In this document: positions 46,314 through 58,428 of the stretch, piece after piece | Layout: every line of letters starts with the position of its first letter | How positions within the stretch are numbered: position 1 is the first letter of the stretch | Source of the DNA: Streptococcus sp. oral taxon 431 | Lineage (GTDB): Bacteria > Bacillota > Bacilli > Lactobacillales > Streptococcaceae | DNA: 64,000 bases | Direction of reading: 5' to 3' | NCBI RefSeq assembly: GCF_001553685.1 | Contig: NZ_CP014264.1 | Coordinates: forward strand, 256,001-320,000 | Position numbers and translations under genes: made by a program | The notes under the pieces: generated by a model | Seen by the model: the letters and a program-made list of their open reading frames with translations, nothing else | Databases searched by the model: none | What the model was told of the DNA's origin: nothing

Positions 46314-46866
46314 GACTGAAATTTTAGACTCTTTCAGAGAAAATCCTGAAATGATGGCTATTTTGACCATCATCCGTGACCTGGAATTAAATGATTCCTG
46401 GTTAGCAGCTGGTTCGGTTCGAAATTTTATCTGGAATCTCTTGTCAGATAAACCAGCCTTTGACCGTGAAACGGATGTGGACGTCATTTTCTTTGACCCA
46501 GAGGTGAGTTATGAAGAAACGTTGGCTATAGAAAGTAAGTTGAGAGAGGATTTTCCCCAGTATCAATGGGAGCTGAAGAATCAAGTCTATATGCATCAGC
46601 ATAGTCCCCATACGCCTCCCTATGTGAATTCCTGTGATGCCATGAGTAAATATCCTGAATGTTGCACGGCGATAGGTCTTCGCTTGCATTCTGATGCAAC
46701 TTTGGAGCTCTTTGCCCCTTATGGTTTGGAGGATATTTTGAACTTTCAGGTTGCTCCGACCCCTCATTTCTTAGAAAATGAAGACCGGATGAAGCTCTAT
46801 CAAAAACGTTTATCTAAGAAAAATTGGCAAGAAAAATGGAAAAATCTTACATTTAAAATAACTTAA
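46294..46866 (+). CDS. Nucleotidyltransferase-like protein (DUF925 type)
   Basis: A protein of about 190 residues resembling the DUF925 nucleotidyltransferase-fold family: [18 protein letters not shown] (GS motif), [12 protein letters not shown] (the two catalytic-type aspartates), [27 protein letters not shown]. Substrate unknown. The start is uncertain: ATG 46279, ATG 46294 and TTG 46303 are all in frame and lie inside ruvB; none has a clear ribosome site, so translation is probably coupled to ruvB. The stop codon lies inside the CiaR box of csRNA copy 3. Confidence 0.85.
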   Translation: MNILKNETEILDSFRENPEMMAILTIIRDLELNDSWLAAGSVRNFIWNLLSDKPAFDRETDVDVIFFDPEVSYEETLAIESKLREDFPQYQWELKNQVYMHQHSPHTPPYVNSCDAMSKYPECCTAIGLRLHSDATLELFAPYGLEDILNFQVAPTPHFLENEDRMKLYQKRLSKKNWQEKWKNLTFKIT

Positions 46867-46894
46867 GGAAACTTTAAGTTAGGAGTTGTATACT
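46862..46894 (+). promoter_or_regulatory. CiaR-box promoter of csRNA copy 3
   Basis: CTTAAG (46862-46867), N5, TTTAAG (46873-46878), 10 bp, -10 TATACT (46889-46894), the best of the three -10 hexamers. Confidence 0.82.
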
Positions 46895-46900
46895 TATCTC

Positions 46901-46992
46901 AGAAGTTAAGAAGACCTTAACTTTAACTCCTAAAACTTTTTCATAATAATCTCCCTATAAAAATTAAGTCGCCCAATCAGGCGACTTTTTTT
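46901..46992 (+). ncRNA. Cia-dependent small RNA, copy 3 (diverged)
   Basis: Predicted ~92-nt RNA. It shares with copies 1 and 2 a central run CTTTTTCATAATAATCTCCC and the ACTCCT/ACCTCCT-type anti-SD element, but has a different 5' stem (AAGTTAAG / CTTAACTT) and a different terminator stem (AAGTCGCC / GGCGACTT, T7). It is thus a paralogous csRNA with a separate sequence history from the other two. Confidence 0.85.
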
Positions 46993-47200
46993 GTTGCGGA
47001 ATAAAGTGTTATCTTATCACTGTTAAGATTATAGTAGAGTGACAAAATCTCGGGGTATGAAACTAAACAAGTTTGAAAAAAATTGGATTCAAAGTTTGCT
47101 GATATTCGTTTTATCAATAAAAATGAGAAAATGAAATCTAGTGAGTTAAAATAAAGGAAAAAATCGTCAAAAAGTTTAGACATATATGACAAAAATGTGC
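46993..47200 (+). other. Intergenic stretch between csRNA copy 3 and the adhesin promoter
   Basis: AT-rich sequence with no recognisable gene. A 25-codon open frame at 47057-47134 (MKLNKFEKNWIQSLLIFVLS...) has a weak ribosome-like GGGG and one hydrophobic stretch, and may be chance or a gene remnant. A minus-strand frame at 46977-47222 looks fortuitous. Confidence 0.4.
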
Positions 47201-47253
47201 TATAATATAATGACCAAAACATTAGTCCATATCATAAATTTGTGATTTTTTTT
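47177..47253 (+). promoter_or_regulatory. Adhesin promoter and terminator-like leader hairpin
   Basis: TAGACA (47177-47182), 18-bp spacer ending TGC, TATAAT (47201-47206). About 20 nt into the ~150-nt leader lies a near-palindrome of 16 bases (ATCATAAATTTGTGAT, 47231-47246) running into eight T: a weak intrinsic-terminator shape. Confidence 0.6.
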
Positions 47254-47361
47254 GCTAATAAAGATTATAAAATAAGAAAAAACCGAATTATAGACGTTTT
47301 TTCAGCAAAAAGACAAACCAGACTGAGTTTTATAAAAAAACAGAATCCAAGGAGAATAAAA

Positions 47362-50300
47362 ATGTTTTTTAGACGTCAGGAAGGACGATATAGAGAAACA
47401 GACCGAGTAACGAGGTATAAATTGATCAAGTCAGGGAAACACTGGCTTCGAGCATCTACCTCTCTTTTTGGTTTGTTCAAGGTTCTTCGTGGTGGTATTG
47501 ATACAGCTCAAGTTACAACAGAAGTTGTTGAAGATCGTGTTTCAACATCCCTAACTGGGCTTGATATCCTCAAGGGGATAGCTGCTGCGGGAACTGTCAT
47601 AGGTGGAGGGATTGCAACCCAATCTCATGTCTATGCTAATGAACAGACTGCTGTTGAAAAAGTAGTTGAAGGTAAGGAAGTTCTTGCTAATGCAGATCAA
47701 GCTACCTTAGGAACAGTTGGGCAAGATGATCAAGAAACACCAAGTTCAGATACGACCTCTCAGTCATTAAGTGAGAGTGAGTCAGTCTCAGCGAGTGAAT
47801 CTGCATCCGTATCAGCAAGCACAAGTGCGTCTGAGTCAGCTTCAACCAGTGCGTCTGTATCAGCAAGCACTTCAGCTTCAGAGTCGGCAAGTACCTCTGC
47901 ATCTGAGTCAGCATCAACGAGCGCTTCGGCCTCAGCGAGTACAAGTACATCGGCTTCAACAAGTATCTCTGCTTCATCTACTGTGGTAGGATCACAAACA
48001 GCTGCGAAAGAAACTGTAACCGATACAAGCACGCCAACTGATAGAACAGGTGAATCATCAGAAACAGCATCGACAACTTTAGAGGGCAAGGTAACCTTTG
48101 CTAACCAAATATCTAAAGTAGAGAAAGTTGCAGATTCAACGACCAACTTATCGGCTTCTGCAACGGATCTTGTAGCCACAACTGCTGCTACAGAAGCAAG
48201 TGCTAAGAAGGTCGAAGAAGATCGTAAGAAACTAGCTAAACTCTCAGCTGAGATGGGTGAATATCTAGCTAAAGCTGCTGGTTTGCCAAATGCCGATTCA
48301 GCTATCACTAAGGTGAATGCTGCTGTAGTAGAGATTGAAAAAGCACTTGCAGATCCGACAGCTGATTTGACAGCAGTCGTGCAAAAGGCAACTTCAGCTC
48401 GTAACTCAATCGCCAATGCTGTTTTACGTGCAAATTCAGGTCAACGTGATAGCCGTAATGGACAGGCAATGTTCGAGGGGGTCGGTTTAAGAGGTTTTGT
48501 TAACCAACAGAATTTAGGACAAGTTACTGATTCTGCAATTGTATCTAGTAATTTTAATTCTAAGACACGTGAAGTTGTTTGGCATATTAATATGACTTCG
48601 CGTTCGCCCTTGAACTATGCAGGTATTATTGCTAAGGTTGATGCCAATACTACTATTACTAGAGTAACATTCAATGGCCAAGAGATGGAGAAACGCAAGG
48701 ACTCCAATCATGAATATGCTTTTACTTATAGGCATGATCAAAATAGAAATCTTGAAGGTACAGTTCTTGTTTATGCCACAGTAAGTGATAGTTCTAAGAC
48801 GGCTACAATTCAAGCTCAAGTTGGGACAAGTAGTCAACCGATTGATGGGGATTCTAGGTCTGGTAGTTACTCTAGAGCTAACAGCAGTAGAGTTACTACA
48901 GGTCCTATAGAAAATAAACCTGTAAACCCAGGGAATTCTCGGCAAACTGATAACCCTCCTACGATTGAAATGCCATCACGTATTGAAGTATTTAATGATG
49001 ACGCAATAAACTACAATATCATTTTTCGTGATGACAAAGGTTTGCGAGATTTTTGGGAAAATAAAAAAGATAATGCCATTATTACAGGCTTGATGGGGAA
49101 AAATTTCCCAGGTGACTATGGTTTCGCCACGGTTAAAACAAATGATAAAGGTCAAGTAGTTGGATGGGTTTTTGATAATAAAACATGGACTACAAGAGTT
49201 TATGGAACTGTAGGTAGAACGGGTAACACTTGGAATCCTATGGTTCCTGGGGAGTACTATGTCGAATACGGTGCAAGTGATAATCCAAAGATTCAGTGGG
49301 ATCGACAAACTACTACATTTGTAATCAGAGGATTTAACGAACGTCAAGATCCGGTAAGTGGTGATACTGTTACAGTTAACAATCCGTCATCTTTGAGCGA
49401 GACTGAGAAAGCTCAAATCCTTGCAAACTTCAAGAGCAAAAATGCTGCTATCCTCTCAAGTACTGACTACGTAAAAGGTTCTGAAGGTGGTAAAGAAATT
49501 ACAGTGTCTAACACTGGTGAAATCACCATTACCTACCGTGACAACACTGTGGATGTTGTCCAAGCAAGTGTAAGAGCGGAAACGGAAGTACCTGTACCTG
49601 CTGTTACAGTGACACGTGGTGGTCAGACTATCCCAGCTACTCCAAGCCCAGTTGGTGGTCGAGGAGATGAACATATCGTCTATGCTGGTGACGACTTCAC
49701 CGTTAAATTTACAGCGACTGATAATAGTGGTAAGTTAAAAGAGTTTAAGATTGTTTCAATGGCAGATGGGACTCGACCAGGATTGAGAGATAACTTCTTT
49801 GAAGATCCTAAATATGGTACAGGAACTGTGGATCTCTTGACAGGAGATATCACTGCTACACCAGAAAATCCTGCGACTATAACCGTCAATGCTCATATGA
49901 AGGATGATCTGGAGTGGAAATCAGGCAATACCTGGCAACGGAATGCAGTTGCAACTGACCAAGTAGGAAATGTAAACGGAACTGTAGGAACTGGTAATGT
50001 CCGTATCACCCAAGGGCAACTGAAAGACCGTCTTGCAGTGACTAATCCAGAACTCACACCGGTTGCAGATAAGAGTAACTTGACTGAACCTGAAAAGACA
50101 GCTGTCAAGAATGCCATCTACGCTAAGAATAATCAGACAACTCACCGTATCAAAGACATTAAAGTGTCAAATGATGGGACAGCAACGATTATTTATAAGG
50201 ATTTAACGGAAAATGTCCTACCACAGTCAGTTACAGTTAATGAACGACCGAAATTGGTAATTCCTTATGATAATGCTACAACTAAGGAAATATATCTATA

Positions 50301-53300
50301 CCGCGGGGAAGAAGTTAATGTAACCTTTGGTGCAACCGATGATTCTGGCAAGATTTCTTCATTGAAGTTTGAGTCGCAATATTATACTGAGGATAATGCA
50401 AACGGGAACAACTACGCAGGATATACTGGGATCAATCGTTCAAATCCAATCACAAGTTTGACAGACCAAGCAAATGCAAATATTACTATTACAGGAAGAC
50501 TAGATAAAAGTTTCCCGGCGGGCAAATCATTTGAACGCTATTTGATGGCGACGGATGACCGTGGCGTTACAGATAGTGTTCATGCGAAGAATGGTGTTGG
50601 TGACAATGGTTATGTAAAATTTGTAATCAAAAATCAGACGGATAAATATACTGCTGTAGCGAAGGTTCCGACTGTCTATACATATGTCGGTGAGACTGCT
50701 AGCGATTTATCAAATGCTGCCAACTTTGTTCAGCTTGAAGGTGGTAAACAATTACCGCCAGGTGCAACTGTTACTTGGAAGACACCAATTGACACAACTA
50801 ACTCTGGGGATAATAAAAAAGCTGTGGCGACAGTCACATACTCAGATGGTTCTACAGATGATGTTACTGTCACTTATAGTACCATGACTACAATCGCATC
50901 AAAAGCTCCAATCAATGATATCCAAGGAACGACTCCTCACAACGGAAATGGTTCAAACTGGCTTGACTATGTCTATAAATCGGGGAATGACTGGTTCCCA
51001 AGTGGTTCTCGACAAACATGGACAGATGAAAATGGAACTCGCTTGTCAGATGCTCCTATCACTACGACAGAAGCTGGACAACAGCGTTTCAAATTAACCT
51101 TTACATATCCTAAAGGTCGTCTTGGTGAGACAGATAGTTCGAAATTACTTAGCAAGACTGTAGATGTTATTCATAATGTATATAAGTTTGAGTCTAACCG
51201 TTCTTATATCTTTACTCAAAACAAAACAGATGATCCTAATTATCAACGTGTAGCTGCAAATCCGAAAGATTCTATCACCAAGGTGACAGGAAGCCCTGAT
51301 TATAATGTAGATAAAACTAATTTTACTTGGATTGATGGAGCACCAGATCTTTCTAGAGTTGGACGATTTACAAAGGATGTGGAAGTTGAATTGCCTGTAG
51401 ATGGTACAGGTGTGCGTGTGAAACAACGTGTCCCAATCAAATACGCAGTAAATCCGCAAGCTCCTACTATCTCTGCAGATTCTATCAATGAAACAGGTGG
51501 ATTGCCAAATCGTTCGATTGTCGTTACGAATGTAACGCCTGGAGCAGTTGTTACGCTCACATTGGCAGGTCATACATTTACCAAGACAGCAAAAGACAAC
51601 GAATCAAGCGTTACCTTTGAACCTGCTGATCTGAAAAAAGCATACGACGGTAACAACGGTCTTCTTCCAACAGGTAATGTAACAGCTAAATCTACAGTAG
51701 ATGATCTGAATTCAGAAGTAACGACAGGAACAATCACTCCAGAACGTGTAAAACCAACGATTACCTATACTGTTACAGTAAATGGTAAAGAACCTAAGAA
51801 AGATAGTAATGGTCGATACCTGTTCTATGCTGGGGACAATATCCAGATTACTTATACAGGTAAAGATAATAGTGGTAAATTGGTCACACTTAAGGTCTCT
51901 GGTAATAGAAAAGACTTGACGGACTTCTTCGAAAATAGACCTGAATGGGGAACTGGTCCAATCACGAACATTATCAATACCTTAACGAATGATGACCAAA
52001 CCACTTTCACAATAAATGCAGTGCCAAATAAAGATCTTGCTTGGAGTTCAGGGAATCGCTGGGGACGTTGGCTAACGGCTACAGATCCGAGTGGGAATAC
52101 CGTTGATGTAGGAGAAATTAGCATTCAGCAAGATCAGTTGCAGAACTTGTTTAAGAAGCCTGCTATTGATGTGACTGAGGTCAAAGATAAAAATCACTTA
52201 ACGGATACTGATAAGGAAAAAGTTCGCGAAGAAATCAGAAAAGCTCACGATAAGGTTGTTCCAAACGGTCGCGATCGTATTTCTAGCATTGACGTAAGTG
52301 AGGACGGTATTGCAACAGTCTACTATAAAGATAATGCTAAAGTGGCATCTGGTAGTCAACCATATCCACCAACTGTCTATGGTCAAGATGAAACTGTTTC
52401 AGATAAGAAATATCGTTCTGAATCTGCTTCGGCTTCAACCAGTGCATCAGAGTCAGCGTCAACCAGTGCGAGCCAGTCAGCAAGCACATCAGCGTCTGAG
52501 TCAGCATCAACAAGTGCAAGCCAGTCAGCCAGCACATCAGCATCTGAATCAGCGTCAACAAGTGCTAGTCAGTCAGCAAGCACATCAGCATCTGAATCAG
52601 CGTCAACAAGTGCGAGCCAATCAGCAAGCACAAGCGCGTCTGAGTCAGCATCAACAAGTGCAAGCCAGTCAGCCAGCACATCAGCATCTGAATCAGCGTC
52701 AACCAGTGCAAGCCAGTCAGCAAGCACATCGGCTTCAGAGTCAGCGTCAACAAGTGCTAGTCAATCAGCAAGCACAAGCGCGTCTGAATCAGCAAGTACA
52801 AGTGCGAGCCAATCAGCAAGCACATCGGCATCTGAATCAGCGTCAACCAGTGCGAGCCAATCAGCAAGCACATCGGCTTCAGAGTCAGCGTCAACCAGTG
52901 CAAGCCAGTCAGCAAGCACAAGCGCGTCTGAATCAGCATCAACAAGTGCAAGCCAGTCAGCAAGCACATCGGCATCAGAGTCAGCGTCAACAAGTGCGAG
53001 CCAATCAGCAAGCACAAGCGCGTCTGAATCAGCATCAACAAGTGCGAGCCAATCAGCAAGCACAAGCGCGAGCCAATCAGCAAGCACAAGTGCTAGTCAA
53101 TCAGCAAGCACAAGCGCGTCTGAATCAGCGTCAACAAGTGCAAGCCAATCAGCAAGCACATCGGCATCTGAATCAGCGTCAACAAGTGCTAGTCAATCAG
53201 CAAGCACATCGGCATCTGAATCAGCATCAACAAGTGCGAGCCAATCAGCAAGCACAAGCGCGAGCCAATCAGCAAGCACAAGTGCTAGTCAATCAGCAAG

Positions 53301-56300
53301 CACAAGCGCGTCTGAATCAGCGTCAACAAGTGCAAGCCAATCAGCAAGCACATCGGCATCTGAATCAGCGTCAACAAGTGCTAGTCAATCAGCAAGCACA
53401 TCGGCATCTGAATCAGCGTCAACCAGTGCAAGCCAATCAGCAAGCACAAGCGCGTCTGAATCAGCATCAACCAGTGCAAGCCAGTCAGCAAGCACATCAG
53501 CATCTGAATCAGCGTCAACCAGTGCGAGCCAATCAGCAAGCACATCAGCATCTGAATCAGCGTCAACCAGTGCTAGTCAGTCAGCAAGCACATCAGCATC
53601 TGAATCAGCGTCAACAAGTGCGAGCCAATCAGCAAGCACAAGCGCGTCTGAGTCAGCATCAACAAGTGCAAGCCAATCAGCAAGCACATCGGCATCTGAA
53701 TCAGCGTCAACCAGTGCGAGCCAATCAGCAAGCACATCGGCTTCAGAGTCAGCGTCAACCAGTGCAAGCCAGTCAGCAAGCACAAGCGCGTCTGAATCAG
53801 CGTCAACAAGTGCTAGTCAATCAGCAAGCACATCGGCTTCAGAGTCAGCATCAACAAGTGCGAGCCAATCAGCAAGCACAAGCGCGTCTGAATCAGCATC
53901 AACAAGTGCGAGCCAATCAGCAAGCACAAGCGCGAGCCAATCAGCAAGCACAAGTGCTAGTCAATCAGCAAGCACAAGCGCGTCTGAATCAGCGTCAACA
54001 AGTGCAAGCCAATCAGCAAGCACATCGGCATCTGAATCAGCAAGTACAAGTGCGAGCCAATCAGCAAGCACATCGGCATCTGAATCAGCGTCAACCAGTG
54101 CGAGCCAATCAGCAAGCACATCGGCTTCAGAGTCAGCGTCAACCAGTGCAAGCCAGTCAGCAAGCACAAGCGCGTCTGAGTCAGCATCAACAAGTGCAAG
54201 CCAGTCAGCCAGCACATCAGCATCTGAATCAGCGTCAACAAGTGCAAGCCAGTCAGCAAGCACATCAGCATCTGAATCAGCGTCAACAAGTGCAAGCCAG
54301 TCAGCAAGCACAAGCGCGTCTGAATCAGCAAGTACAAGTGCGAGCCAATCAGCAAGCACAAGCGCGTCTGAATCAGCATCAACAAGTGCAAGCCAGTCAG
54401 CAAGCACATCGGCTTCTGAGTCAGCGTCAACAAGTGCAAGCCAGTCAGCAAGCACATCAGCATCTGAATCAGCGTCAACAAGTGCGAGCCAATCAGCAAG
54501 CACATCGGCCTCTGAGTCAGCAAGTACAAGTGCAAGCCAATCAGCAAGCACATCGGCTTCAGAGTCAGCGTCAACAAGTGCTAGTCAATCAGCAAGCACA
54601 AGCGCATCTGAATCAGCATCAACAAGTGCAAGCCAGTCAGCAAGCACATCGGCATCAGAGTCAGCGTCAACAAGTGCGAGCCAATCAGCAAGCACAAGTG
54701 CTAGTCAATCAGCAAGCACAAGCGCGTCTGAATCAGCGTCAACAAGTGCAAGCCAGTCAGCAAGCACAAGCGCGAGCCAATCAGCAAGCACATCGGCATC
54801 AGAGTCAGCGTCAACAAGTGCAAGCCAGTCAGCAAGCACAAGCGCATCTGAATCAGCATCAACAAGTGCAAGCCAGTCAGCAAGCACATCGGCATCAGAG
54901 TCAGCGTCAACAAGTGCGAGCCAATCAGCAAGCACATCGGCATCAGAGTCAGCGTCAACAAGTGCGAGCCAATCAGCAAGCACATCGGCTTCAGAATCAG
55001 CGTCAACAAGTGCGAGCCAATCAGCAAGCACATCAGCATCTGAATCAGCGTCAACAAGTGCTAGTCAATCAGCAAGCACATCGGCATCTGAATCAGCGTC
55101 AACAAGTGCTAGTCAATCAGCAAGCACATCGGCATCTGAATCAGCGTCAACAAGTGCAAGCCAATCAGCAAGCACATCGGCATCAGAGTCAGCGTCAACA
55201 AGTGCAAGCCAGTCAGCAAGCACATCGGCTTCAGAGTCAGCGTCAACAAGTGCGAGCCAATCAGCAAGCACAAGCGCGTCTGAGTCAGCATCAACAAGTG
55301 CGAGCCAATCAGCAAGCACATCGGCTTCAGAGTCAGCGTCAACAAGTGCGAGCCAATCAGCAAGCACATCAGCATCTGAATCAGCAAGTACCAGTGCAAG
55401 CCAATCAGCAAGCACATCGGCATCTGAATCAGCGTCAACAAGTGCTAGTCAATCAGCAAGCACATCGGCATCTGAATCAGCGTCAACAAGTGCAAGCCAA
55501 TCAGCAAGCACATCGGCTTCAGAGTCAGCGTCAACAAGTGCAAGCCAGTCAGCAAGCACATCGGCTTCAGAGTCAGCGTCAACCAGTGCGAGCCAATCAG
55601 CAAGCACAAGCGCATCTGAATCAGCGTCAACAAGTGCGAGCCAATCAGCAAGCACATCAGCATCTGAATCAGCGTCAACCAGTGCAAGCCAATCAGCAAG
55701 CACATCAGCATCTGAATCAGCAAGTACAAGTGCTAGTCAATCAGCAAGCACAAGCGCGTCTGAATCAGCATCAACAAGTGCAAGCCAGTCAGCAAGCACA
55801 TCGGCCTCTGAGTCAGCAAGTACAAGTGCTAGTCAATCAGCAAGCACAAGCGCGTCTGAATCAGCATCAACAAGTGCAAGCCAGTCAGCAAGCACATCAG
55901 CATCTGAATCAGCGTCAACAAGTGCGAGCCAATCAGCAAGCACATCAGCATCTGAATCAGCGTCAACCAGTGCTAGTCAGTCAGCAAGCACATCAGCATC
56001 TGAATCAGCATCAACAAGTGCAAGCCAGTCAGCAAGCACAAGCGCGTCTGAGTCAGCATCAACAAGTGCAAGCCAGTCAGCAAGCACATCAGCATCTGAA
56101 TCAGCATCAACAAGTGCGAGCCAATCAGCAAGCACAAGTGCGAGCCAATCAGCAAGCACATCGGCTTCAGAGTCAGCGTCAACAAGTGCGAGCCAATCAG
56201 CAAGCACAAGCGCGTCTGAGTCAGCATCAACAAGTGCAAGCCAGTCAGCAAGCACAAGCGCGTCTGAATCAGCAAGTACAAGTGCTAGTCAATCAGCAAG

Positions 56301-58428
56301 CGCAAGCGCATCTGAATCAGCGTCAACAAGTGCGAGCCAATCAGCAAGCACATCGGCCTCTGAGTCAGCAAGTACAAGTGCTAGTCAATCAGCAAGCACA
56401 AGCGCGTCTGAATCAGCATCAACAAGTGCAAGCCAGTCAGCAAGCACATCAGCATCTGAATCAGCATCAACAAGTGCGAGCCAATCAGCAAGCACAAGCG
56501 CATCTGAATCAGCGTCAACAAGTGCGAGCCAATCAGCAAGCACAAGCGCGTCTGAATCAGCATCAACAAGTGCAAGCCAGTCAGCAAGCACAAGCGCGTC
56601 GGCTTCAGCAAGTACATCAGCTTCAGAGTCAGCGTCAACAAGTGCAAGCCAGTCAGCAAGCACATCGGCTTCAGAGTCAGCGTCAACAAGTGCGAGCCAA
56701 TCAGCAAGCACAAGCGCGTCTGAGTCAGCATCAACAAGTGCAAGCCAGTCAGCAAGCACAAGCGCATCTGAATCAGCGTCAACAAGTGCGAGCCAATCAG
56801 CAAGCACATCGGCCTCTGAGTCAGCAAGTACAAGTGCTAGTCAATCAGCAAGCACAAGCGCGTCTGAATCAGCATCAACCAGTGCAAGCCAGTCAGCAAG
56901 CACATCAGCATCTGAATCAGCATCAACCAGTGCGAGCCAATCAGCAAGCACAAGCGCGTCTGAATCAGCAAGTACAAGTGCGAGCCAATCAGCAAGCACA
57001 TCGGCATCAGAGTCAGCGTCAACAAGTGCGAGCCAATCAGCAAGCACATCGGCTTCAGAGTCAGCGTCAACAAGTGCGAGCCAATCAGCAAGCACATCGG
57101 CATCAGAGTCAGCGTCAACAAGTGCGAGCCAATCAGCAAGCACATCGGCTTCAGAGTCAGCAAGTACAAGTGCGAGCCAATCAGCAAGCACATCGGCTTC
57201 AGAGTCAGCAAGCACAAGCGCGTCTGAGTCAGCATCAACAAGTGCAAGCCAGTCAGCAAGCACAAGCGCGTCTGAATCAGCAAGTACAAGTGCGAGCCAA
57301 TCAGCAAGCACAAGCGCGTCTGAATCAGCAAGTACAAGTGCGAGCCAATCAGCAAGCACATCGGCATCAGAGTCAGCGTCAACCAGTGCGAGCCAATCAG
57401 CAAGCACAAGCGCATCTGAATCAGCGTCAACAAGTGCGAGCCAGTCAGCAAGTACATCGGCTTCTGAGTCAGCGTCAACAAGTGCAAGCCAGTCAGCAAG
57501 CACATCGGCTTCAGAGTCAGCGTCAACAAGTGCAAGCCAATCAGCAAGCACAAGCGCATCTGAATCAGCATCAACAAGTGCGAGCCAATCAGCAAGCACA
57601 AGCGCGTCTGAATCAGCGTCAACAAGTGCAAGCCAATCAGCAAGCACAAGCGCATCTGAATCAGCGTCAACAAGTGCGAGCCAATCAGCAAGCACAAGCG
57701 CGTCTGAGTCAGCATCAACAAGTGCGAGCCAATCAGCAAGCACAAGCGCATCTGAATCAGCATCAACCAGTGCAAGCCAGTCAGCAAGCACATCAGCATC
57801 TGAATCAGCATCAACCAGTGCGAGCCAATCAGCAAGCACATCGGCTTCAGAGTCAGCGTCAACAAGTGCTAGTCAATCAGCAAGCACAAGCGCGTCTGAA
57901 TCAGCAAGTACAAGTGCGAGCCAATCAGCAAGCACATCGGCTTCAGAATCAGCGTCAACCAGTGCAAGCCAGTCAGCAAGCACATCGGCCTCTGAATCAG
58001 CGTCAACAAGTGCGAGCCAATCAGCAAGCACATCGGCTTCAGAGTCAGCGTCAACAAGTGCGAGCCAATCAGCAAGCACATCGGCTTCAGAATCAGCATC
58101 AACAAGTGCAAGCCAGTCAGCAAGCACATCGGCTTCAGAGTCAGCGTCAACCAGTGCGAGCCAATCAGCAAGCACATCGGCTTCAGAGTCAGCGTCAACA
58201 AGTGCGAGCCAATCAGCAAGCACATCAGCATCTGAATCAGCGTCAACCAGTGCAAGCCAGTCAGCAAGCACATCGGCTTCAGAGTCAGCGTCAACCAGTG
58301 CTAGTCAATCAGCAAGCACAAGCGCGTCTGAATCAGCATCAACAAGTGCAAGCCAGTCAGCAAGCACATCGGCCTCTGAGTCAGCAAGTACAAGTGCTAG
58401 TCAATCAGCAAGCACAAGCGCGTCTTAA
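47362..58428 (+). CDS. Giant serine-rich repeat adhesin, interrupted by an in-frame stop in the repeat region
   Basis: The frame encodes 3,688 residues before TAA at 58426. ATG 47362 follows AAGGAGAAT. Residues 1-92 form the long accessory-Sec signal peptide with Y19-K20 ... S24-G-K-H-W28 (KxYKxGKxW) and a likely cut after VYA92. SRR1 spans about 132-207. The non-repeat region (208-1685) holds a helical segment (280-360), a beta domain (368-493), and a series of Ig-like modules alternating with 'LTexEK ... ITYxD' modules. From 1686 on it is SRR2: [16 protein letters not shown] repeated. Such proteins are O-glycosylated, exported by SecA2/SecY2 and bind host glycans, keratin or platelets. The LPxTG anchor is not reached; as read, the product would be secreted without a wall anchor. 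Confidence 0.9.
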   Translation: MFFRRQEGRYRETDRVTRYKLIKSGKHWLRASTSLFGLFKVLRGGIDTAQVTTEVVEDRVSTSLTGLDILKGIAAAGTVIGGGIATQSHVYANEQTAVEKVVEGKEVLANADQATLGTVGQDDQETPSSDTTSQSLSESESVSASESASVSASTSASESASTSASVSASTSASESASTSASESASTSASASASTSTSASTSISASSTVVGSQTAAKETVTDTSTPTDRTGESSETASTTLEGKVTFANQISKVEKVADSTTNLSASATDLVATTAATEASAKKVEEDRKKLAKLSAEMGEYLAKAAGLPNADSAITKVNAAVVEIEKALADPTADLTAVVQKATSARNSIANAVLRANSGQRDSRNGQAMFEGVGLRGFVNQQNLGQVTDSAIVSSNFNSKTREVVWHINMTSRSPLNYAGIIAKVDANTTITRVTFNGQEMEKRKDSNHEYAFTYRHDQNRNLEGTVLVYATVSDSSKTATIQAQVGTSSQPIDGDSRSGSYSRANSSRVTTGPIENKPVNPGNSRQTDNPPTIEMPSRIEVFNDDAINYNIIFRDDKGLRDFWENKKDNAIITGLMGKNFPGDYGFATVKTNDKGQVVGWVFDNKTWTTRVYGTVGRTGNTWNPMVPGEYYVEYGASDNPKIQWDRQTTTFVIRGFNERQDPVSGDTVTVNNPSSLSETEKAQILANFKSKNAAILSSTDYVKGSEGGKEITVSNTGEITITYRDNTVDVVQASVRAETEVPVPAVTVTRGGQTIPATPSPVGGRGDEHIVYAGDDFTVKFTATDNSGKLKEFKIVSMADGTRPGLRDNFFEDPKYGTGTVDLLTGDITATPENPATITVNAHMKDDLEWKSGNTWQRNAVATDQVGNVNGTVGTGNVRITQGQLKDRLAVTNPELTPVADKSNLTEPEKTAVKNAIYAKNNQTTHRIKDIKVSNDGTATIIYKDLTENVLPQSVTVNERPKLVIPYDNATTKEIYLYRGEEVNVTFGATDDSGKISSLKFESQYYTEDNANGNNYAGYTGINRSNPITSLTDQANANITITGRLDKSFPAGKSFERYLMATDDRGVTDSVHAKNGVGDNGYVKFVIKNQTDKYTAVAKVPTVYTYVGETASDLSNAANFVQLEGGKQLPPGATVTWKTPIDTTNSGDNKKAVATVTYSDGSTDDVTVTYSTMTTIASKAPINDIQGTTPHNGNGSNWLDYVYKSGNDWFPSGSRQTWTDENGTRLSDAPITTTEAGQQRFKLTFTYPKGRLGETDSSKLLSKTVDVIHNVYKFESNRSYIFTQNKTDDPNYQRVAANPKDSITKVTGSPDYNVDKTNFTWIDGAPDLSRVGRFTKDVEVELPVDGTGVRVKQRVPIKYAVNPQAPTISADSINETGGLPNRSIVVTNVTPGAVVTLTLAGHTFTKTAKDNESSVTFEPADLKKAYDGNNGLLPTGNVTAKSTVDDLNSEVTTGTITPERVKPTITYTVTVNGKEPKKDSNGRYLFYAGDNIQITYTGKDNSGKLVTLKVSGNRKDLTDFFENRPEWGTGPITNIINTLTNDDQTTFTINAVPNKDLAWSSGNRWGRWLTATDPSGNTVDVGEISIQQDQLQNLFKKPAIDVTEVKDKNHLTDTDKEKVREEIRKAHDKVVPNGRDRISSIDVSEDGIATVYYKDNAKVASGSQPYPPTVYGQDETVSDKKYRSESASASTSASESASTSASQSASTSASESASTSASQSASTSASESASTSASQSASTSASESASTSASQSASTSASESASTSASQSASTSASESASTSASQSASTSASESASTSASQSASTSASESASTSASQSASTSASESASTSASQSASTSASESASTSASQSASTSASESASTSASQSASTSASESASTSASQSASTSASESASTSASQSASTSASQSASTSASQSASTSASESASTSASQSASTSASESASTSASQSASTSASESASTSASQSASTSASQSASTSASQSASTSASESASTSASQSASTSASESASTSASQSASTSASESASTSASQSASTSASESASTSASQSASTSASESASTSASQSASTSASESASTSASQSASTSASESASTSASQSASTSASESASTSASQSASTSASESASTSASQSASTSASESASTSASQSASTSASESASTSASQSASTSASESASTSASQSASTSASESASTSASQSASTSASQSASTSASQSASTSASESASTSASQSASTSASESASTSASQSASTSASESASTSASQSASTSASESASTSASQSASTSASESASTSASQSASTSASESASTSASQSASTSASESASTSASQSASTSASESASTSASQSASTSASESASTSASQSASTSASESASTSASQSASTSASESASTSASQSASTSASESASTSASQSASTSASESASTSASQSASTSASESASTSASQSASTSASESASTSASQSASTSASQSASTSASESASTSASQSASTSASQSASTSASESASTSASQSASTSASESASTSASQSASTSASESASTSASQSASTSASESASTSASQSASTSASESASTSASQSASTSASESASTSASQSASTSASESASTSASQSASTSASESASTSASQSASTSASESASTSASQSASTSASESASTSASQSASTSASESASTSASQSASTSASESASTSASQSASTSASESASTSASQSASTSASESASTSASQSASTSASESASTSASQSASTSASESASTSASQSASTSASESASTSASQSASTSASESASTSASQSASTSASESASTSASQSASTSASESASTSASQSASTSASESASTSASQSASTSASESASTSASQSASTSASESASTSASQSASTSASESASTSASQSASTSASESASTSASQSASTSASESASTSASQSASTSASESASTSASQSASTSASESASTSASQSASTSASQSASTSASESASTSASQSASTSASESASTSASQSASTSASESASTSASQSASASASESASTSASQSASTSASESASTSASQSASTSASESASTSASQSASTSASESASTSASQSASTSASESASTSASQSASTSASESASTSASQSASTSASASASTSASESASTSASQSASTSASESASTSASQSASTSASESASTSASQSASTSASESASTSASQSASTSASESASTSASQSASTSASESASTSASQSASTSASESASTSASQSASTSASESASTSASQSASTSASESASTSASQSASTSASESASTSASQSASTSASESASTSASQSASTSASESASTSASQSASTSASESASTSASESASTSASQSASTSASESASTSASQSASTSASESASTSASQSASTSASESASTSASQSASTSASESASTSASQSASTSASESASTSASQSASTSASESASTSASQSASTSASESASTSASQSASTSASESASTSASQSASTSASESASTSASQSASTSASESASTSASQSASTSASESASTSASQSASTSASESASTSASQSASTSASESASTSASQSASTSASESASTSASQSASTSASESASTSASQSASTSASESASTSASQSASTSASESASTSASQSASTSASESASTSASQSASTSASESASTSASQSASTSASESASTSASQSASTSASESASTSASQSASTSASESASTSASQSASTSASESASTSASQSASTSASESASTSASQSASTSAS
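47755..47986 (+). repeat. SRR1, first serine-rich repeat block of the adhesin
   Basis: About 75 codons of SxSAS-type repeats directly behind the signal peptide region, imperfect and codon-diverse, typical of the short N-terminal SRR1 of this protein family. Confidence 0.88.
48463..52350 (+). other. Ligand-binding (non-repeat) region of the adhesin
   Basis: Residues about 368-1663. After a beta domain (368-493) come Ig-like modules with a shared 'YAGDxxxxxxxxxDNSGKL' strand pattern at about 750-873 and 1464-1583 and a related one at about 960-1090, each followed or preceded by a short module of helix plus hairpin ([18 protein letters not shown] at ~670; [16 protein letters not shown] at ~897; [16 protein letters not shown] at ~1613). 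A Rib-like module ([22 protein letters not shown]) lies near 1096-1176. I do not recognise a Siglec-type or keratin-binding domain with certainty, so the ligand is unknown. Confidence 0.6.
58426..58428 (+). other. Premature in-frame TAA in SRR2
   Basis: The local sequence reads GCGTCT-TAA-TCAGCATC where dozens of sister units read GCGTCT-GAA-TCAGCATC (for example 58321-58340). One G-to-T difference turns Glu into stop without any frame change. Confidence 0.92.

Noticed and set aside
47242..47361. 40-residue N-terminal extension of the adhesin
   Set aside because: It lies ahead of the KxYKxGKxW signal peptide and includes the leader hairpin; ATG 47362 has a clear ribosome site.
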